NCBI GenBank assembly: GCA_958296015.1
Contig: CATQIH010000032.1
Location: 1-64,000 of the forward strand
Direction: 5' to 3'
Source: Cyclobacteriaceae bacterium
Lineage (GTDB): Bacteria; Bacteroidota; Bacteroidia; Cytophagales; Cyclobacteriaceae
DNA length: 64,000 nucleotides
This document shows, piece by piece, positions 45,223 through 54,750 of this stretch. The stretch's first letter is position 1, and every line of letters starts with the position of its first letter. The notes beneath the pieces were generated by a model that ran no database searches, was not told the origin of the DNA, and saw nothing but the letters and a program-made list of their open reading frames with translations. The position numbers and the translations under genes were made by a program.

Positions 45223-45789
45223 ATGGCTATCGTTACCCGCAACATCATCACACAGGGCCTAAGCGGTAAGCTTGGCAACCTCATCGTGTTCCGCCAGCGT
45301 GCAGGCAAAACCATCGTCAGTGTAAAGCCCGACCGCTCCAATGTGCAACTCTCTGACAAACAACAGCAGCAAAACCGTAAGTTTCAGGGTGCAGTGGCTT
45401 ATGCGCGCCATATCATACAAGACGAAACCGCCAAGGCTGCTTATGATGCCCGTGCAAAAAAAGGGCAGACTGCCTACCACGTAGCCATTGCTGAATATAT
45501 ACATCAAACCCAAGTGGAAGAAACGGCCCCGCCTGCCACAGATGACACACAAGGCCAACAAGATGCAACTACAGGCAAAAGTAACATCCGGCAAAGTACA
45601 CCCTTACCGAAAGAAATAGAGACCATTGAGTTAGAAAACCGCAGACCGTTGCAGCACACAGGTTCGGCAACGGATATAAAAAAAGTACCATTGCCCCAGA
45701 CTACTGTTTCGACGGCAAAGCAACGGCAACAGAGCGGTGAAACAACGGGTAAGGAGCAAGGGCTAAAAACAGGAAAAGTACAAAAATAG
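45223..45789 (+). CDS. Conserved Bacteroidota hypothetical protein
   Basis: 188 residues. The N-terminal 100 (MAIVTRNIITQGLSGKLGNL, IVFRQRAGKTIVSVKPDRS, FQGAVAYARHIIQDETAKAAYDARAKKGQTAYHVAIAEYIH) resemble a family of small uncharacterised proteins I remember only as hypothetical in this phylum. The rest is low-complexity and polar (Q, T, K, P) and probably unstructured. No signal peptide. The gene follows the ParA remnant in the same direction. Function unknown. Confidence 0.6.
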   Translation: MAIVTRNIITQGLSGKLGNLIVFRQRAGKTIVSVKPDRSNVQLSDKQQQQNRKFQGAVAYARHIIQDETAKAAYDARAKKGQTAYHVAIAEYIHQTQVEETAPPATDDTQGQQDATTGKSNIRQSTPLPKEIETIELENRRPLQHTGSATDIKKVPLPQTTVSTAKQRQQSGETTGKEQGLKTGKVQK

Positions 45790-45986
45790 CATACACAATC
45801 CCCAGTAAAGGCGACACCTTCCTGCTCGGTGCCTGCCAACACACTATCACCTGTGCATAATCATGATAGCGACAAATTAAAATTGAACGTTAAGAACCTA
45901 CCTACGTAGGGTTTTATGTAAAAAAAGTAGCTTAACGGTTGTATACATTCAGTACCCCGGTACTGTTGCCGGAACCCTTTCTGGCT

Positions 45987-47003
45987 TCAGTTTGCAACTG
46001 AAGCCTTCGCTTGCAGATGCATCACGTCCTGCAAAAACTTGTCTGTCTGGTTGAATACCCCGTTCCAGTCGCCTGAGCGGATGTAGGAGCCAATGACATG
46101 GTTGCCTGCGTCGGGGAAAGCTTCTTTCACTTTCAGGCTATCCGGGGTACCCAACTCAGCGTACATCTTCAGCATGGCAGGCACAGACACTACATCGTCC
46201 TGCTCCTCCTCATTCTTGTAATAGTATCCCAAAAAAACAGGACAGTGTACTTTCTGGAAAACTTCGGGTTGCATGGCTTCTTCTATCAGCAGGCTAAGGG
46301 TAGTATATCCTTCTATATAGTATACCCGCGACCAGTACTGTTTGTCTTCTCCCTGTCGCTCTTCTATGATATGGTCGGAGCCTACTGTCCATTGCATCAG
46401 CCGGGTGCCCCAGGGCATACTCAGCAACCGTAGCTGCTCCTCACGGTCACGTATCAGGGGCGAGTACATGATCAGCCCTGCAATATCCGGGTTCTCTGCT
46501 GTAATATACAGCCCCAGCGCGGCACCTGTAGAAGTGCCCATCACAATCACTTTATCACCCAGGGCTTTTCCTATTGCCACTGCTTGTTTGGCACTTGCCA
46601 GCAGGTTCTCGATGGTCATACGTTTAAAAGCACTGTCTGACTCAATGCCCTGCTCTTTGAGCCGGGAGAGGTAAAGGTTATAGCCGTACTTTTTGGCCAG
46701 CATGGTATGCACGGGTGCTCCTTCTGCCTGGCTGGCACCAAACCCATGCAGGTAGACGATGCTATAGGGCGTTTTCCGATAAGCACTATCTGCCCAGATG
46801 ATCCGGGCCTCATTGTCGGGCTTGATCAGCGGATTAGCCTGTTCGCTGCTGTCGATCTGCCGCTCCAGCAAAGCCAGGTTGCCGGGTACCACAGGCAGCG
46901 TACCGGTTAGTTTACCAGTGAAAGGAACCGGCCCTGTAAAATAGACAATCACCAATACCACGATAAGCGAACCCGCCCCCATTAGTCTTTTTTTCATATC
47001 CAA
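45987..47003 (-). CDS. Membrane-anchored alpha/beta hydrolase
   Basis: 338 residues. An N-terminal TM or signal anchor (LMGAGSLIVVLVIVYFTG) precedes an alpha/beta hydrolase fold with SIVYLHGFGASQAEG (oxyanion region) and the nucleophile elbow VIVMGTSTGAALGLYI with its Ser. A late GNHVIGS holds the likely catalytic His. The GxSxG elbow is thus GTSTG. Substrate unknown; an esterase or lysophospholipase-like activity is plausible. MDMKK or MKK may be the start. Confidence 0.85.
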   Translation of the reverse strand: MDMKKRLMGAGSLIVVLVIVYFTGPVPFTGKLTGTLPVVPGNLALLERQIDSSEQANPLIKPDNEARIIWADSAYRKTPYSIVYLHGFGASQAEGAPVHTMLAKKYGYNLYLSRLKEQGIESDSAFKRMTIENLLASAKQAVAIGKALGDKVIVMGTSTGAALGLYITAENPDIAGLIMYSPLIRDREEQLRLLSMPWGTRLMQWTVGSDHIIEERQGEDKQYWSRVYYIEGYTTLSLLIEEAMQPEVFQKVHCPVFLGYYYKNEEEQDDVVSVPAMLKMYAELGTPDSLKVKEAFPDAGNHVIGSYIRSGDWNGVFNQTDKFLQDVMHLQAKASVAN

Positions 47004-47026
47004 TGTCTCATTAAATCAATACCTCA

Positions 47027-47205
47027 ATACCCCCAGCCCAACAATACCAGCTCCCACACTCCCAACAATATCAGTCCCTACACTCCCAGCTCCACACTCC
47101 CAGTCCCTACACTCCCAGCTCCTATACTCCACACTTCCAGCTCCCAACCCCCTGCTCCCAGCTCCCAACCCCCTGCTCCCCGCCCCCAACCCATAATTTT
47201 CAACC
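47027..47205. repeat. C-rich low-complexity tract (polypurine on minus strand)
   Basis: Irregular repeats of CTCCCAGCTCCCAACCCCCTG and ACACTCCCAGTCCCT fill the 336-bp gap. The minus strand is almost all G/A with GGGGG and GGGAGC runs. The apparent minus frame (GLGAGSRGLGAGS) is an artefact of composition. Confidence 0.8.
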
Positions 47206-47339
47206 TCCCCACTTCGGTCTTCGAACTTCCATCTTCTAAAATATAGCAAAATATAATGCCTGGCAACAGAATGAAAGAATGATAAAAATAGTATCATGCA
47301 CACTGAAATACTTTCATAGTTTAATAGCACACGATTGAC

Positions 47340-48185
47340 ATGAGCAAAACTGCTAAATCTTTACTGTGGATTGCCATCATTGCTGGAGTGGTAGCTGGTG
47401 CGGTCATCTTTTATTTTAACTTAAAAAATGCCATCCAACTCAAAAATGTAACCATGAATGCCACATCCATCGCACAGGATACAGTAGAAATGGAAGTAAA
47501 TATGTTGGTTGATAACCCTTTCTTTTTTGATTTTATGCTCAAAGACATGCGGTACCGGGCATCGTTGGGTGGTAAGCAGTTGCTCGATGACAGTGCCACA
47601 CTCAATAAGGAAATTACAGATACTACGAACCTGCAAATCCCTGTCACATTCAATTATAAGCAGGTAACAGCACAGTTGAAAAACTTAGAACAACAGGACA
47701 GTGCCATGCTGGATTTTAGTTTTGATGTAGGCTACACGCTGCCGCTGATTGGCCTACAGAGAACTTCGCTAGATCATACCATGAAAGTACCAGTGCCTCA
47801 GCTTCCTGAAGTTAAGCTGCAAAAGATTGATGTAGAGCACTTTGGGTTTCAGAACATATCGCTCAATGTGCATATGCTGCTTAGCAATCCAAACAAAATG
47901 GAAGCCGTGATGGATAACCTGATGTTTGACGTGCACCTCAATGAAAGTATGCTGGTAGAAGGTGCCCACATGAAGCCTATTGACATCGAACCCAAAGAGC
48001 AGGTTGCTTTCACAATTCCTATCACCGTTAAAACCGGTAGCATCGCCAAGGAGTTCTTCGATAAGATTACCAAAGGAGACAAAATAAACGTATACCTGGA
48101 CGGCAGCAGCGTATTAAGGATAAAAGATGCCCCTGTAGATAGCATTCTGCTCAAATTTGATACGGAAGGAGCCATGCAGTTTTGA
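47340..48185 (+). CDS. LEA type 2 (WHy-like) family protein
   Basis: 281 residues. An N-terminal TM (LLWIAIIAGVVAGAVIFYF) precedes two repeats of an immunoglobulin-like beta domain: IQLKNVTMNATSIAQDTVEMEVNMLVDNPFFFDF and VEHFGFQNISLNVHMLLSNPNKMEAVMDNLMFDVHLN with the NP motif typical of LEA-2 proteins. It is probably anchored in the envelope with its domains outside the cytoplasm. LEA-2 proteins are linked to stress tolerance but the bacterial role is not established. Confidence 0.8.
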   Translation: MSKTAKSLLWIAIIAGVVAGAVIFYFNLKNAIQLKNVTMNATSIAQDTVEMEVNMLVDNPFFFDFMLKDMRYRASLGGKQLLDDSATLNKEITDTTNLQIPVTFNYKQVTAQLKNLEQQDSAMLDFSFDVGYTLPLIGLQRTSLDHTMKVPVPQLPEVKLQKIDVEHFGFQNISLNVHMLLSNPNKMEAVMDNLMFDVHLNESMLVEGAHMKPIDIEPKEQVAFTIPITVKTGSIAKEFFDKITKGDKINVYLDGSSVLRIKDAPVDSILLKFDTEGAMQF

Positions 48186-48628
48186 TGATAGCCATGCTCA
48201 AACGTATACTACAGTACATTTCTGGTTTGTAGGACCGGGCCACGGCGGCATAAACCAGGGTAGGTATAGCCGTGGGCTGTGCGGGGCACTCCCTGCCGGA
48301 CGGTCCGCCGCGCGGTCGGACTGTGCCGCCGTGGCCCGGTCCCACAGCCCGCTTTCAAGTAAATGTATTATAACTCAAACGATAAACTACAAAAGGCTAA
48401 ACCGGCAAATTGTATCATTGCAAGATACTGTTGCACAATCATTTATCTAAATTTCAGGCTTTCCCTACATCTGTTAGTTTACCTTTGCTTTGCTCATACA
48501 TAAGGGGGTTTTATCAACTAATTTACATCCCATAAACCAGATATCATATTTTTAAATAACCGAACCGATTGTTTAAAAATTGATCACTAAATCATTAGAT
48601 TGTTACCATCTTTTGCCCTGGTGTAAAA
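48186..48628. other. Intergenic region with MITE copy 3
   Basis: Beyond the element at 48205-48372 the 250 bp before the metalloprotease are AT-rich with no feature I can name; the promoter of that gene should lie here. Confidence 0.4.
48205..48372. mobile_element. MITE-like element copy 3 (168 bp)
   Basis: The ends TATACTACAGTACATTT and AAATGTATTATA are imperfect versions of the terminal repeats of the copy at 14450. An 8-bp direct repeat CTCAAACG (48197-48204 and 48374-48381; 9 bp with one mismatch) flanks it. Inside is a long GC-rich inverted repeat (GGACCGGGCCACGGCGGCA and TGCCGCCGTGGCCCGGTCC) that would fold into a strong hairpin. Confidence 0.8.
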
Positions 48629-48658
48629 ATGTTAGATAACTTCATAAACCTCTTTCAT

Positions 48659-51271
48659 ATGCGCTCACTGTTCAAAAAGCAGTCTTACATCCTTACTTTG
48701 ACCAGCTTTCTTTGTATCCTTCTGTTGTCTGCTCACCCTCTGATGGCACAGAAAAAGAAAAAAAAGAAGGAAGACCAAGTGATAGCCCAGATAACACCTA
48801 CAATACCCAAAAAAGACAAAGTCAGGAAAGTGACCGACGCAGCCAAAAATGCCCGGGCAGTTCATGGGTTACTTACCCTCTACCAGGATACTACCAGTGG
48901 GGATCTGAAGATGCTTATCAAAGAAGAACAGCTCAACAAAGACTTTATTCACTTTTATTACATTGAAAACGGTGTGGTAGAGGCCAACGCTTTTCGCGGT
49001 CAGTTCAAAGAATCCATTATTTTCAGAATAGAGAAGTATTATGATCATCTGGAGTTTGTGCAGCAGAACACTTCTTATTATTTTGATGAAGACAATGCCC
49101 TGAGCCATGCAGCCGATGCCAACATCAGTCGTGCTGTGCTTCACAACGAAAAAATACTGGCAGGTAATCCCGAAGAAGGCTACCTCATTGATGCCGACGC
49201 GCTGTTTTTGCAGGAAACGATGGGCAAAGTAAAGCCAGACAGCCCTAGTTCTTTCAAGCTTGGCGGACTGAGCCGCAGCAAAACCAAGTACCTTGCCCTG
49301 CACAACTACCCGCAAAACACAGATGTGCTGGCAGAATATGTGTATGAAAGCAGTACTCCGTTCAACAAAGGCAGCGATGCTGTCACCGATGCCCGCAGCG
49401 TAAGCCTCCAGGTGCAGCACAGCTTCATTGCCGTACCCGACAACGGCTTCCAGCCCCGGTATGATGATCCGCGTGTGGGTTTCTTCAGCACCAAGGTAAC
49501 CGACCTCACCTCGCTGAGTGCCACACCTTACCGCGATGTGATCCACCGCTGGGACCTGAGAAAAAAAGATCCTGCCGCATTAGTTTCCGAGCCGGTGCAG
49601 CCGATCGTGTTCTGGATAGAAAATACCACGCCTGTAGAACTCAGAGAAGTGATCAAAAAGGCTGGGAATACCTGGAACGGGGCCTTTGAGAAAGCAGGCT
49701 TCAAAAATGCTATCCAGATACGCCAGCAACCCGATGATGCTGCCTGGACGGCCGGCGACCTACGCTACAACGTTATCCGCTGGACCTCCTCTCCTACACC
49801 TCCTTTTGGTGGCTATGGCCCGAGCTTTGTCAACCCCCGCACCGGCCAGATACTGGGTGCGGATATCATGCTGGAGTACGCCTCTCTAGGCAAAAACATG
49901 CAAAACCAACAGGTATTTGCTGCTACCGGACTGGAAATGTATCTGCATGAAGCTTCTGCCGAAGATGCCATGCAGGCGCACTACTGCATGGCAGGCTTGC
50001 AGGCGGGCGCAGGCAACTTCTTTGGTGCCGCAGCCCTACAGGCACTATCAGAAGATGAAGCAGAGAAGGCACAGATGTCGGAAGAGTTTTTGTATTACCT
50101 GGTGCTGCACGAAATGGGTCACACTTTTGGCCTGAGCCATAATATGAAGTCCAGTCAATTACACAATACCAAAAACATCAACAACGTAGCACTTACCTCC
50201 GAAGTGGGCCTGGTTGGTTCTGTGATGGACTATCCTGAGATCAACTTTGCCCTGCACCGCGAAGAACAGGGGCAGTACTGGCCTACCCGCCCGGGTCCTT
50301 ACGACCTGTGGGCCATTGCGTATGGCTACAAGCCCATGACCCCGGTAGAACGCCTGGCACTGCTGGCTGAATCTACCAAACCGGAGCTTTCTTTTGGCAA
50401 CGACGCAGATGATATGCGCAGCCCCGGCAAAGGCATTGACCCGCGTGTCAACGTCAACGACCTCACGCTCGATGCCATCTCCTTTGCCACCGACAGGCTG
50501 TTGCTCACCCAAAAAGTATCACAAGAGTTGCTGAACAAGTTTCAGAAGCAGGATCAGTCTTATCAGGAGTTGAGGAATGCCTACCTGGTGCTCACCACGC
50601 AGCAGGCCAGAGCAGCCAATACCATCTCGCGTTATATTGGCGGCGTGTATGTAGATCGCTCCTTTGCAGGGCAGCAGGGAGCCAAACAGCCCTTTACGCC
50701 GGTGCCGCTATATAACCAGAAACGGGCAATGAAAACGCTGAGCAAGTATGTCTTTGCCCCGGATGCCTTCAAAGTACCTGCCGAGTTGTATGGCTATCTA
50801 CAGATGCAACGTCGTGGCTTTGATTTCTACGGAAAAAACGAAGACCCTCAGGTGCACGACCGTGTACTGACTATCCAGAAGACTGTACTGGCCCACTTGC
50901 TGCACCCAAATGTGCTGGAAAGGATCACCGACTCCGAGTTGTATGGCAACACATACAGCTTGTCTGCCATGCTAACCGACCTGAACAAAGCGATCTTTGC
51001 AGCCGATAGAAAAGGAAACATCAACACCTTTCGCCAGAATTTACAGATAGAATACCTGAAAGACCTGGTAGAAATCATGGATAGCAAATCTTCCAAGTAT
51101 TCGCATGTTACCCAGACTATGGCTTTTTATCATTTGAAAACGATCCGTGAAATGGTGAAAAGCCCGGATGGCAATACCGCTACCAAAGCACACCGCGCGC
51201 GCATCAGCTATGTGATAGACAAAGTGATGCAAACGGCCCCCACACCGGACTCATCGCTTCTGTTAAACTGA
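48659..51271 (+). CDS. Zinc-dependent metalloprotease (DUF5117/DUF5118 type), exported
   Basis: The start is taken as ATG 48659 (MRSLFKKQSYILTLTSFLCI), giving a normal signal peptide that ends LMAQ; the frame opens 10 codons earlier. The mature protein begins with a lysine run (KKKKKKEDQ) and has an N-terminal DUF5117/5118-like part. The catalytic motif is LHEMGHTFGLSHNMKSS (HExGHxxGxxH, metzincin-like) followed by VGSVMDYPEINFALH with the Met-turn. It then has a long C-terminal helical region. Such proteases are common in Bacteroidota and act outside the cytoplasm. Physiological substrates are unknown. Confidence 0.9.
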   Translation: MRSLFKKQSYILTLTSFLCILLLSAHPLMAQKKKKKKEDQVIAQITPTIPKKDKVRKVTDAAKNARAVHGLLTLYQDTTSGDLKMLIKEEQLNKDFIHFYYIENGVVEANAFRGQFKESIIFRIEKYYDHLEFVQQNTSYYFDEDNALSHAADANISRAVLHNEKILAGNPEEGYLIDADALFLQETMGKVKPDSPSSFKLGGLSRSKTKYLALHNYPQNTDVLAEYVYESSTPFNKGSDAVTDARSVSLQVQHSFIAVPDNGFQPRYDDPRVGFFSTKVTDLTSLSATPYRDVIHRWDLRKKDPAALVSEPVQPIVFWIENTTPVELREVIKKAGNTWNGAFEKAGFKNAIQIRQQPDDAAWTAGDLRYNVIRWTSSPTPPFGGYGPSFVNPRTGQILGADIMLEYASLGKNMQNQQVFAATGLEMYLHEASAEDAMQAHYCMAGLQAGAGNFFGAAALQALSEDEAEKAQMSEEFLYYLVLHEMGHTFGLSHNMKSSQLHNTKNINNVALTSEVGLVGSVMDYPEINFALHREEQGQYWPTRPGPYDLWAIAYGYKPMTPVERLALLAESTKPELSFGNDADDMRSPGKGIDPRVNVNDLTLDAISFATDRLLLTQKVSQELLNKFQKQDQSYQELRNAYLVLTTQQARAANTISRYIGGVYVDRSFAGQQGAKQPFTPVPLYNQKRAMKTLSKYVFAPDAFKVPAELYGYLQMQRRGFDFYGKNEDPQVHDRVLTIQKTVLAHLLHPNVLERITDSELYGNTYSLSAMLTDLNKAIFAADRKGNINTFRQNLQIEYLKDLVEIMDSKSSKYSHVTQTMAFYHLKTIREMVKSPDGNTATKAHRARISYVIDKVMQTAPTPDSSLLLN

Positions 51272-51292
51272 TAAATAAGCTTTTTTTTAAAG

Positions 51293-51322
51293 AACCCGGT
51301 ATAGAATTTTTCTTATCGGGTT
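51293..51322 (+). terminator. Rho-independent terminator after metalloprotease
   Basis: AACCCG and CGGGTT arms around an 18-nt AT-rich loop, followed by TTTC. It starts 21 bp after the stop. Confidence 0.65.
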
Positions 51323-51477
51323 TTTCTATTTACCTACACCAAACAAATCAATGTATGATATTTCTAATATGAGCCGTATTTGTTATTATTCCGCCAACTA
51401 TTTTACTGAAGAAATATTGCGGAAAACATATTTCTTTTTATTACTATTATTCCATCAAACCAAACCACACAAACCTT

Positions 51478-53922
51478 ATGAAACACCAGTATCAGTTTTC
51501 GTTATTACTATTTCTTAGCATATTTTTTTGCACAACGGTAATATATGCTCAAAAACAGATCGTACTTGAGCATTATGTAAAGCCTTCTGCTGCTACAAAG
51601 GTCAGCCACGACCTAAAACAGTTCCAGTTTAATCAGTTCACCAGCAAAAGCACTAATACTCACAAATCTATCAGGCAGGCTACTGCCGAAGATTTTGTGA
51701 TGAAAGGCATCATCCAGGAATTTGACGGTTATGTAGTCATCGACGCTTTTGCAGAACCTAACAAAGTCAAAAAGCTTACCCGTGAGCTAAAAAAGCTGGG
51801 TATGAAAGATGTGCTCACCTTCAAGTCCAGGATCAGCGGCATGCTTCCTGTCGGCAAAGTGAGCAAGCTGGAAGGATTATCAGCACTACGATATGCCCGT
51901 CCGTCTTACAAGCCAATGAACAACGCCGGTATCGTCACCTCGCTGGGTGACAAAGCCCTGAAAAGTGATCAGGTAAGGAAAAATACAGGTTTCGCAGGCA
52001 GAGGCATCAAAGTAGGGGTGATCTCCGACAGTTACAATAACCTGGGCGGTGCCACAAAAGGCGTCTCCACTGATGACCTGCCAGAGAATGTGCAGATCAT
52101 CAAAGACCTGCCGGAAGGCGGCTCCGATGAAGGCCGGGGAATGGCCGAGATCATACACGACGTAGCCTCGGGAGCTGACATGGCTTTTCATACTGCTTTT
52201 TTGGGAGAACTGGATTTTGCCAAGGGCATTGAACGACTGGCTGCCGCCGGTTGCGATGTGATTGTAGACGATGTGATCTATTTTGCAGAGCCTATGTTCC
52301 AGGATGGCGTTATTGCCCAGGCCGTAGACAAGGTATACCGTGGTGGTACCACCTACCTATCATCTGCCGGTAACCAGAGCCGTGCTTCTTACGAGAGCAA
52401 ATTTAACAACCTGGGTTTCCAGATTGCCGATGCCGAAGGAAATATCCTGGGCTATCCGCATAACTTCTCCGGTGGCGATATCTACCAGGATTTTGTGCTT
52501 CCTCCTGGTGCTACTCTTACGCTTTCTTTCCAGTGGTCTGATCCTTTCTATTCGCTGACAGGCAAAAAGGGAGCAGATACGGATATGGATGTGTATATCG
52601 TGCTGCCTGAGATAGACCTGGTGCTGCCCTACAATGATGATAACCTGGGAGGCGATCCGGTAGAAGTATTTGGCATACAAAACCCATTTGAAGAAGACCT
52701 GAAAGCCCAGCTGCTGATCGTGAAAAAAGCCGGACCTGATCCCGACCTTCTTAAGTATGTTAATTTTGGTAATGGCTATCAACTGAAAGAATATGACACC
52801 AAAAGTTCTACTATCTTCGGTCATGCCAATACCAACGGAGCCATTGCCGTAGGTGCTACTGCTTGGTTCAATACGCCCATGTTCAACGAAAACCTGAGCA
52901 AGCCACGCATTAATGGTTTCTCGTCTGTGGGAGGCACACTGCATCTGTTTGATAACCAGGGCAACAGGCTACAAAAACCGTTTGCACGGCAAAAGCCCGA
53001 AGTAGTAGGCCCGGATGGAGGCAATACAACCTTCTTCGGTGACGACTTGTCTTTCGATATTCCGGGTACTGGTGAACCGGATGGCTTTCCTAACTTCTTT
53101 GGCACCTCTGCTTCTGCCCCGCACGTAGCAGGTGTGGCGGCTATCATGCTGGAAGCCACTTATAAAAGCATTTCTCCCAGAGATATAGAAAATGCCCTGA
53201 TCGGCAGTACCGATGACATGGATAACCCCTACACACCAGGCTTCGACAAAGGATTCGACTACGCCACCGGCTACGGCTTTGTGCGGGCTGATCTTGCCTT
53301 GGAAAATGCCCTGGAAGCACTGCCCGAGTTGGAAGCCATCGTACCTATCTTTGATGGCGTATTCTTTGACAACAAAACCGGCAAATACGAAGCATACTTC
53401 GGATACGACAATAAAAATGAGCAGCGTTTCAAGATTCCCGTAGGACCCAACAACCGATTCAAGGGCAAGTCTGTGAATCGCGGACAGGTGACTACCTTCT
53501 TTCCCGGACGCCAGTTTGCCTCGTTCAGCGTAACACTGGGCGACGATGAGACGGTGATCTGGTCGTTGAAAGGCCCGGACCTGCGTCGTCGTAATCTGTC
53601 TGCCAAAGCCAATGCTGCCAGCCCTACCGCTGCCCGCATGAACACTTCGCTAAAAGCAACGACTGGTCTGGAAAGCAATCTTAATACTGTAGATGTATAT
53701 CCCAACTATTCTGACGGACGCTTCAACCTCAATGTAGGTGCCACAGAAGGCTCAAGCGTATGGGTAGGCATCTACGATAATGTTGGAAGAAAAGTATACC
53801 AGGCACAAGGACAGTCTGGCATGAGCAAAACGCCTGACCTGAGCAGATATGGCAAAGGTATTTATACCATCATCGTCAATGTAGACAACATGCTCACTAC
53901 CCGTAAGGTGATTGTGAGGTAA
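51478..53922 (+). CDS. Subtilase (S8-like) with T9SS sorting domain and altered His motif
   Basis: 814 residues. The signal peptide ends VIYA before QKQIV, with an inhibitor-like propeptide to about 165. In the catalytic domain Asp184 sits in GIKVGVISDSYNN and the oxyanion Asn in YLSSAGNQS. The nucleophile is Ser544 in FGTSASAPHVAGVAAIML. Where subtilases have HGTxVA before the helix, this protein reads SDEGRGMAEIIHDVASGA (216-233), so the catalytic His is not in its usual place; a Glu at that position recalls sedolisins. The C-terminal 80 residues (VDVYPNYSDGRFNLNV, GIYDNVGRKVYQAQGQSG, YGKGIYTIIVNVDN) are a type A T9SS sorting domain, so the enzyme is probably surface-anchored or released. 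Confidence 0.88.
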   Translation: MKHQYQFSLLLFLSIFFCTTVIYAQKQIVLEHYVKPSAATKVSHDLKQFQFNQFTSKSTNTHKSIRQATAEDFVMKGIIQEFDGYVVIDAFAEPNKVKKLTRELKKLGMKDVLTFKSRISGMLPVGKVSKLEGLSALRYARPSYKPMNNAGIVTSLGDKALKSDQVRKNTGFAGRGIKVGVISDSYNNLGGATKGVSTDDLPENVQIIKDLPEGGSDEGRGMAEIIHDVASGADMAFHTAFLGELDFAKGIERLAAAGCDVIVDDVIYFAEPMFQDGVIAQAVDKVYRGGTTYLSSAGNQSRASYESKFNNLGFQIADAEGNILGYPHNFSGGDIYQDFVLPPGATLTLSFQWSDPFYSLTGKKGADTDMDVYIVLPEIDLVLPYNDDNLGGDPVEVFGIQNPFEEDLKAQLLIVKKAGPDPDLLKYVNFGNGYQLKEYDTKSSTIFGHANTNGAIAVGATAWFNTPMFNENLSKPRINGFSSVGGTLHLFDNQGNRLQKPFARQKPEVVGPDGGNTTFFGDDLSFDIPGTGEPDGFPNFFGTSASAPHVAGVAAIMLEATYKSISPRDIENALIGSTDDMDNPYTPGFDKGFDYATGYGFVRADLALENALEALPELEAIVPIFDGVFFDNKTGKYEAYFGYDNKNEQRFKIPVGPNNRFKGKSVNRGQVTTFFPGRQFASFSVTLGDDETVIWSLKGPDLRRRNLSAKANAASPTAARMNTSLKATTGLESNLNTVDVYPNYSDGRFNLNVGATEGSSVWVGIYDNVGRKVYQAQGQSGMSKTPDLSRYGKGIYTIIVNVDNMLTTRKVIVR

Positions 53923-53947
53923 GCTTATCTTTTACAGCTATTTATAC

Positions 53948-53981
53948 AAAAAGCCACCTTGAGCAGATCAGGTGGCTTTTT
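53948..53981 (+). terminator. Strong rho-independent terminator
   Basis: AAAAAGCCACCT and AGGTGGCTTTTT form a perfect 12-bp stem with a 10-nt loop and a continuing T-run, 26 bp after the subtilase stop. Confidence 0.92.
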
Positions 53982-54099
53982 TTATGCTTGCTGGTTGGTT
54001 TTTCAATGGAAAGGAGTTGCAGGATGCACTAGAGGTAAGCATGTATATCTTGCAAAAATCGTTATCTATGCTGTAAGAAAGCTGAAAAAGAATAAAAAA

Positions 54100-54180
54100 G
54101 GCGATGAGCCATATCTCATACTGATGGATATTTACGTTATCTTTAAGATGATGAAAAAACAATATACTTTTACGGCTCAT
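54100..54180 (+). repeat. Direct repeat spanning hicB 5' end, copy 1
   Basis: GAGCCATATCTCATACTGATGGATATTTACG and ATGATGAAAAAACAATAT recur nearly unchanged at 54671-54750. It includes the hicB start codon. Confidence 0.85.
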
Positions 54181-54384
54181 ATAGAGAAAGATCCGGAAAG
54201 CAGCCTTTATTATGGTTATATTCCCAGTCTGCCAGGAGCACACACACAGGCTGCCACACTAGATGAGCTTTACACTAATTTAGCAGAAGTAGCCAGCTTA
54301 TGTCTGGAAGAACTCACAGAAGAAGAATATAAACAATTAGCTTCTAATTTTATTGGTACTCAGCAAGTTTCAGTAGCTGTATGA
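54151..54384 (+). CDS. hicB: HicB-type antitoxin
   Basis: 77 residues from ATG 54151 (MKKQYTFTAHIEKDPES), chosen over the longer frame because it starts the HicB fold directly; ATG 54148 is possible. The fold continues LYYGYIPSLPGAHTQAATLDELYTNLAEVASLCLEELTEEEYKQLA, a partial RNase H-like HicB domain that neutralises HicA. The stop overlaps the hicA start as ATGA. Confidence 0.88.
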   Translation: MKKQYTFTAHIEKDPESSLYYGYIPSLPGAHTQAATLDELYTNLAEVASLCLEELTEEEYKQLASNFIGTQQVSVAV

Positions 54385-54617
54385 GCAATAAATTACCAGT
54401 TGTTTCAGCTAAACTATTAGAAAAGTTACTCTTGCAACTGGGTTTTGAGATCAAACGTCAGAAAGGCAGCCATGTCTTCTATCGTCATCCTGATGGGCGA
54501 TATACAACCCTCCCACACCATGCAGGAAAAGATTTATCCCGCCCTCTTATCCGTCAAATTTTAAGAGAAATAGAACTTACTCCTGAAGAATATACAAAAC
54601 GCATACAATCGCTGTAA
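54381..54617 (+). CDS. hicA: HicA-type mRNA interferase toxin
   Basis: 78 residues, dsRBD-like fold: VVSAKLLEKLLLQLGFEIKRQKGSHVFYRHPDGRYTTLPHHAGKDLSRPLIRQILREIELTPEEY. The active His is in KGSHVFYRH. It cuts mRNA independently of the ribosome in known members. The antitoxin-first order is the reverse of classical hicAB but frequent. Confidence 0.92.
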   Translation: MSNKLPVVSAKLLEKLLLQLGFEIKRQKGSHVFYRHPDGRYTTLPHHAGKDLSRPLIRQILREIELTPEEYTKRIQSL

Positions 54618-54670
54618 GTGTTCTTATAAGATATACAATCAATATGTAAAGAACCGCAATAAAAGAAAAA

Positions 54671-54750
54671 GGCATTGAGCCATATCCCATATTGATGGAT
54701 ATTTACGTTATCTTTCAATATGATGAAAAAACAATATCCTTTAGCCATAT
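54671..54750 (+). repeat. Direct repeat spanning a broken hicB 5' end, copy 2
   Basis: Matches 54100-54180. It holds a dead copy of the hicB start (MKKQYPLAI then TGA), and the following small gene begins within the overlapping ATATGACAG. Confidence 0.85.

Noticed and set aside
45890-45915. Palindrome CCTACGTAGG with a following T-run
   Set aside because: Short; could be a weak terminator of the 45223 gene or an operator, but there is not enough support to list it.
47016-47330. GLGAGSRG-repeat protein on the minus strand
   Set aside because: Pure composition effect of the purine-rich tract.
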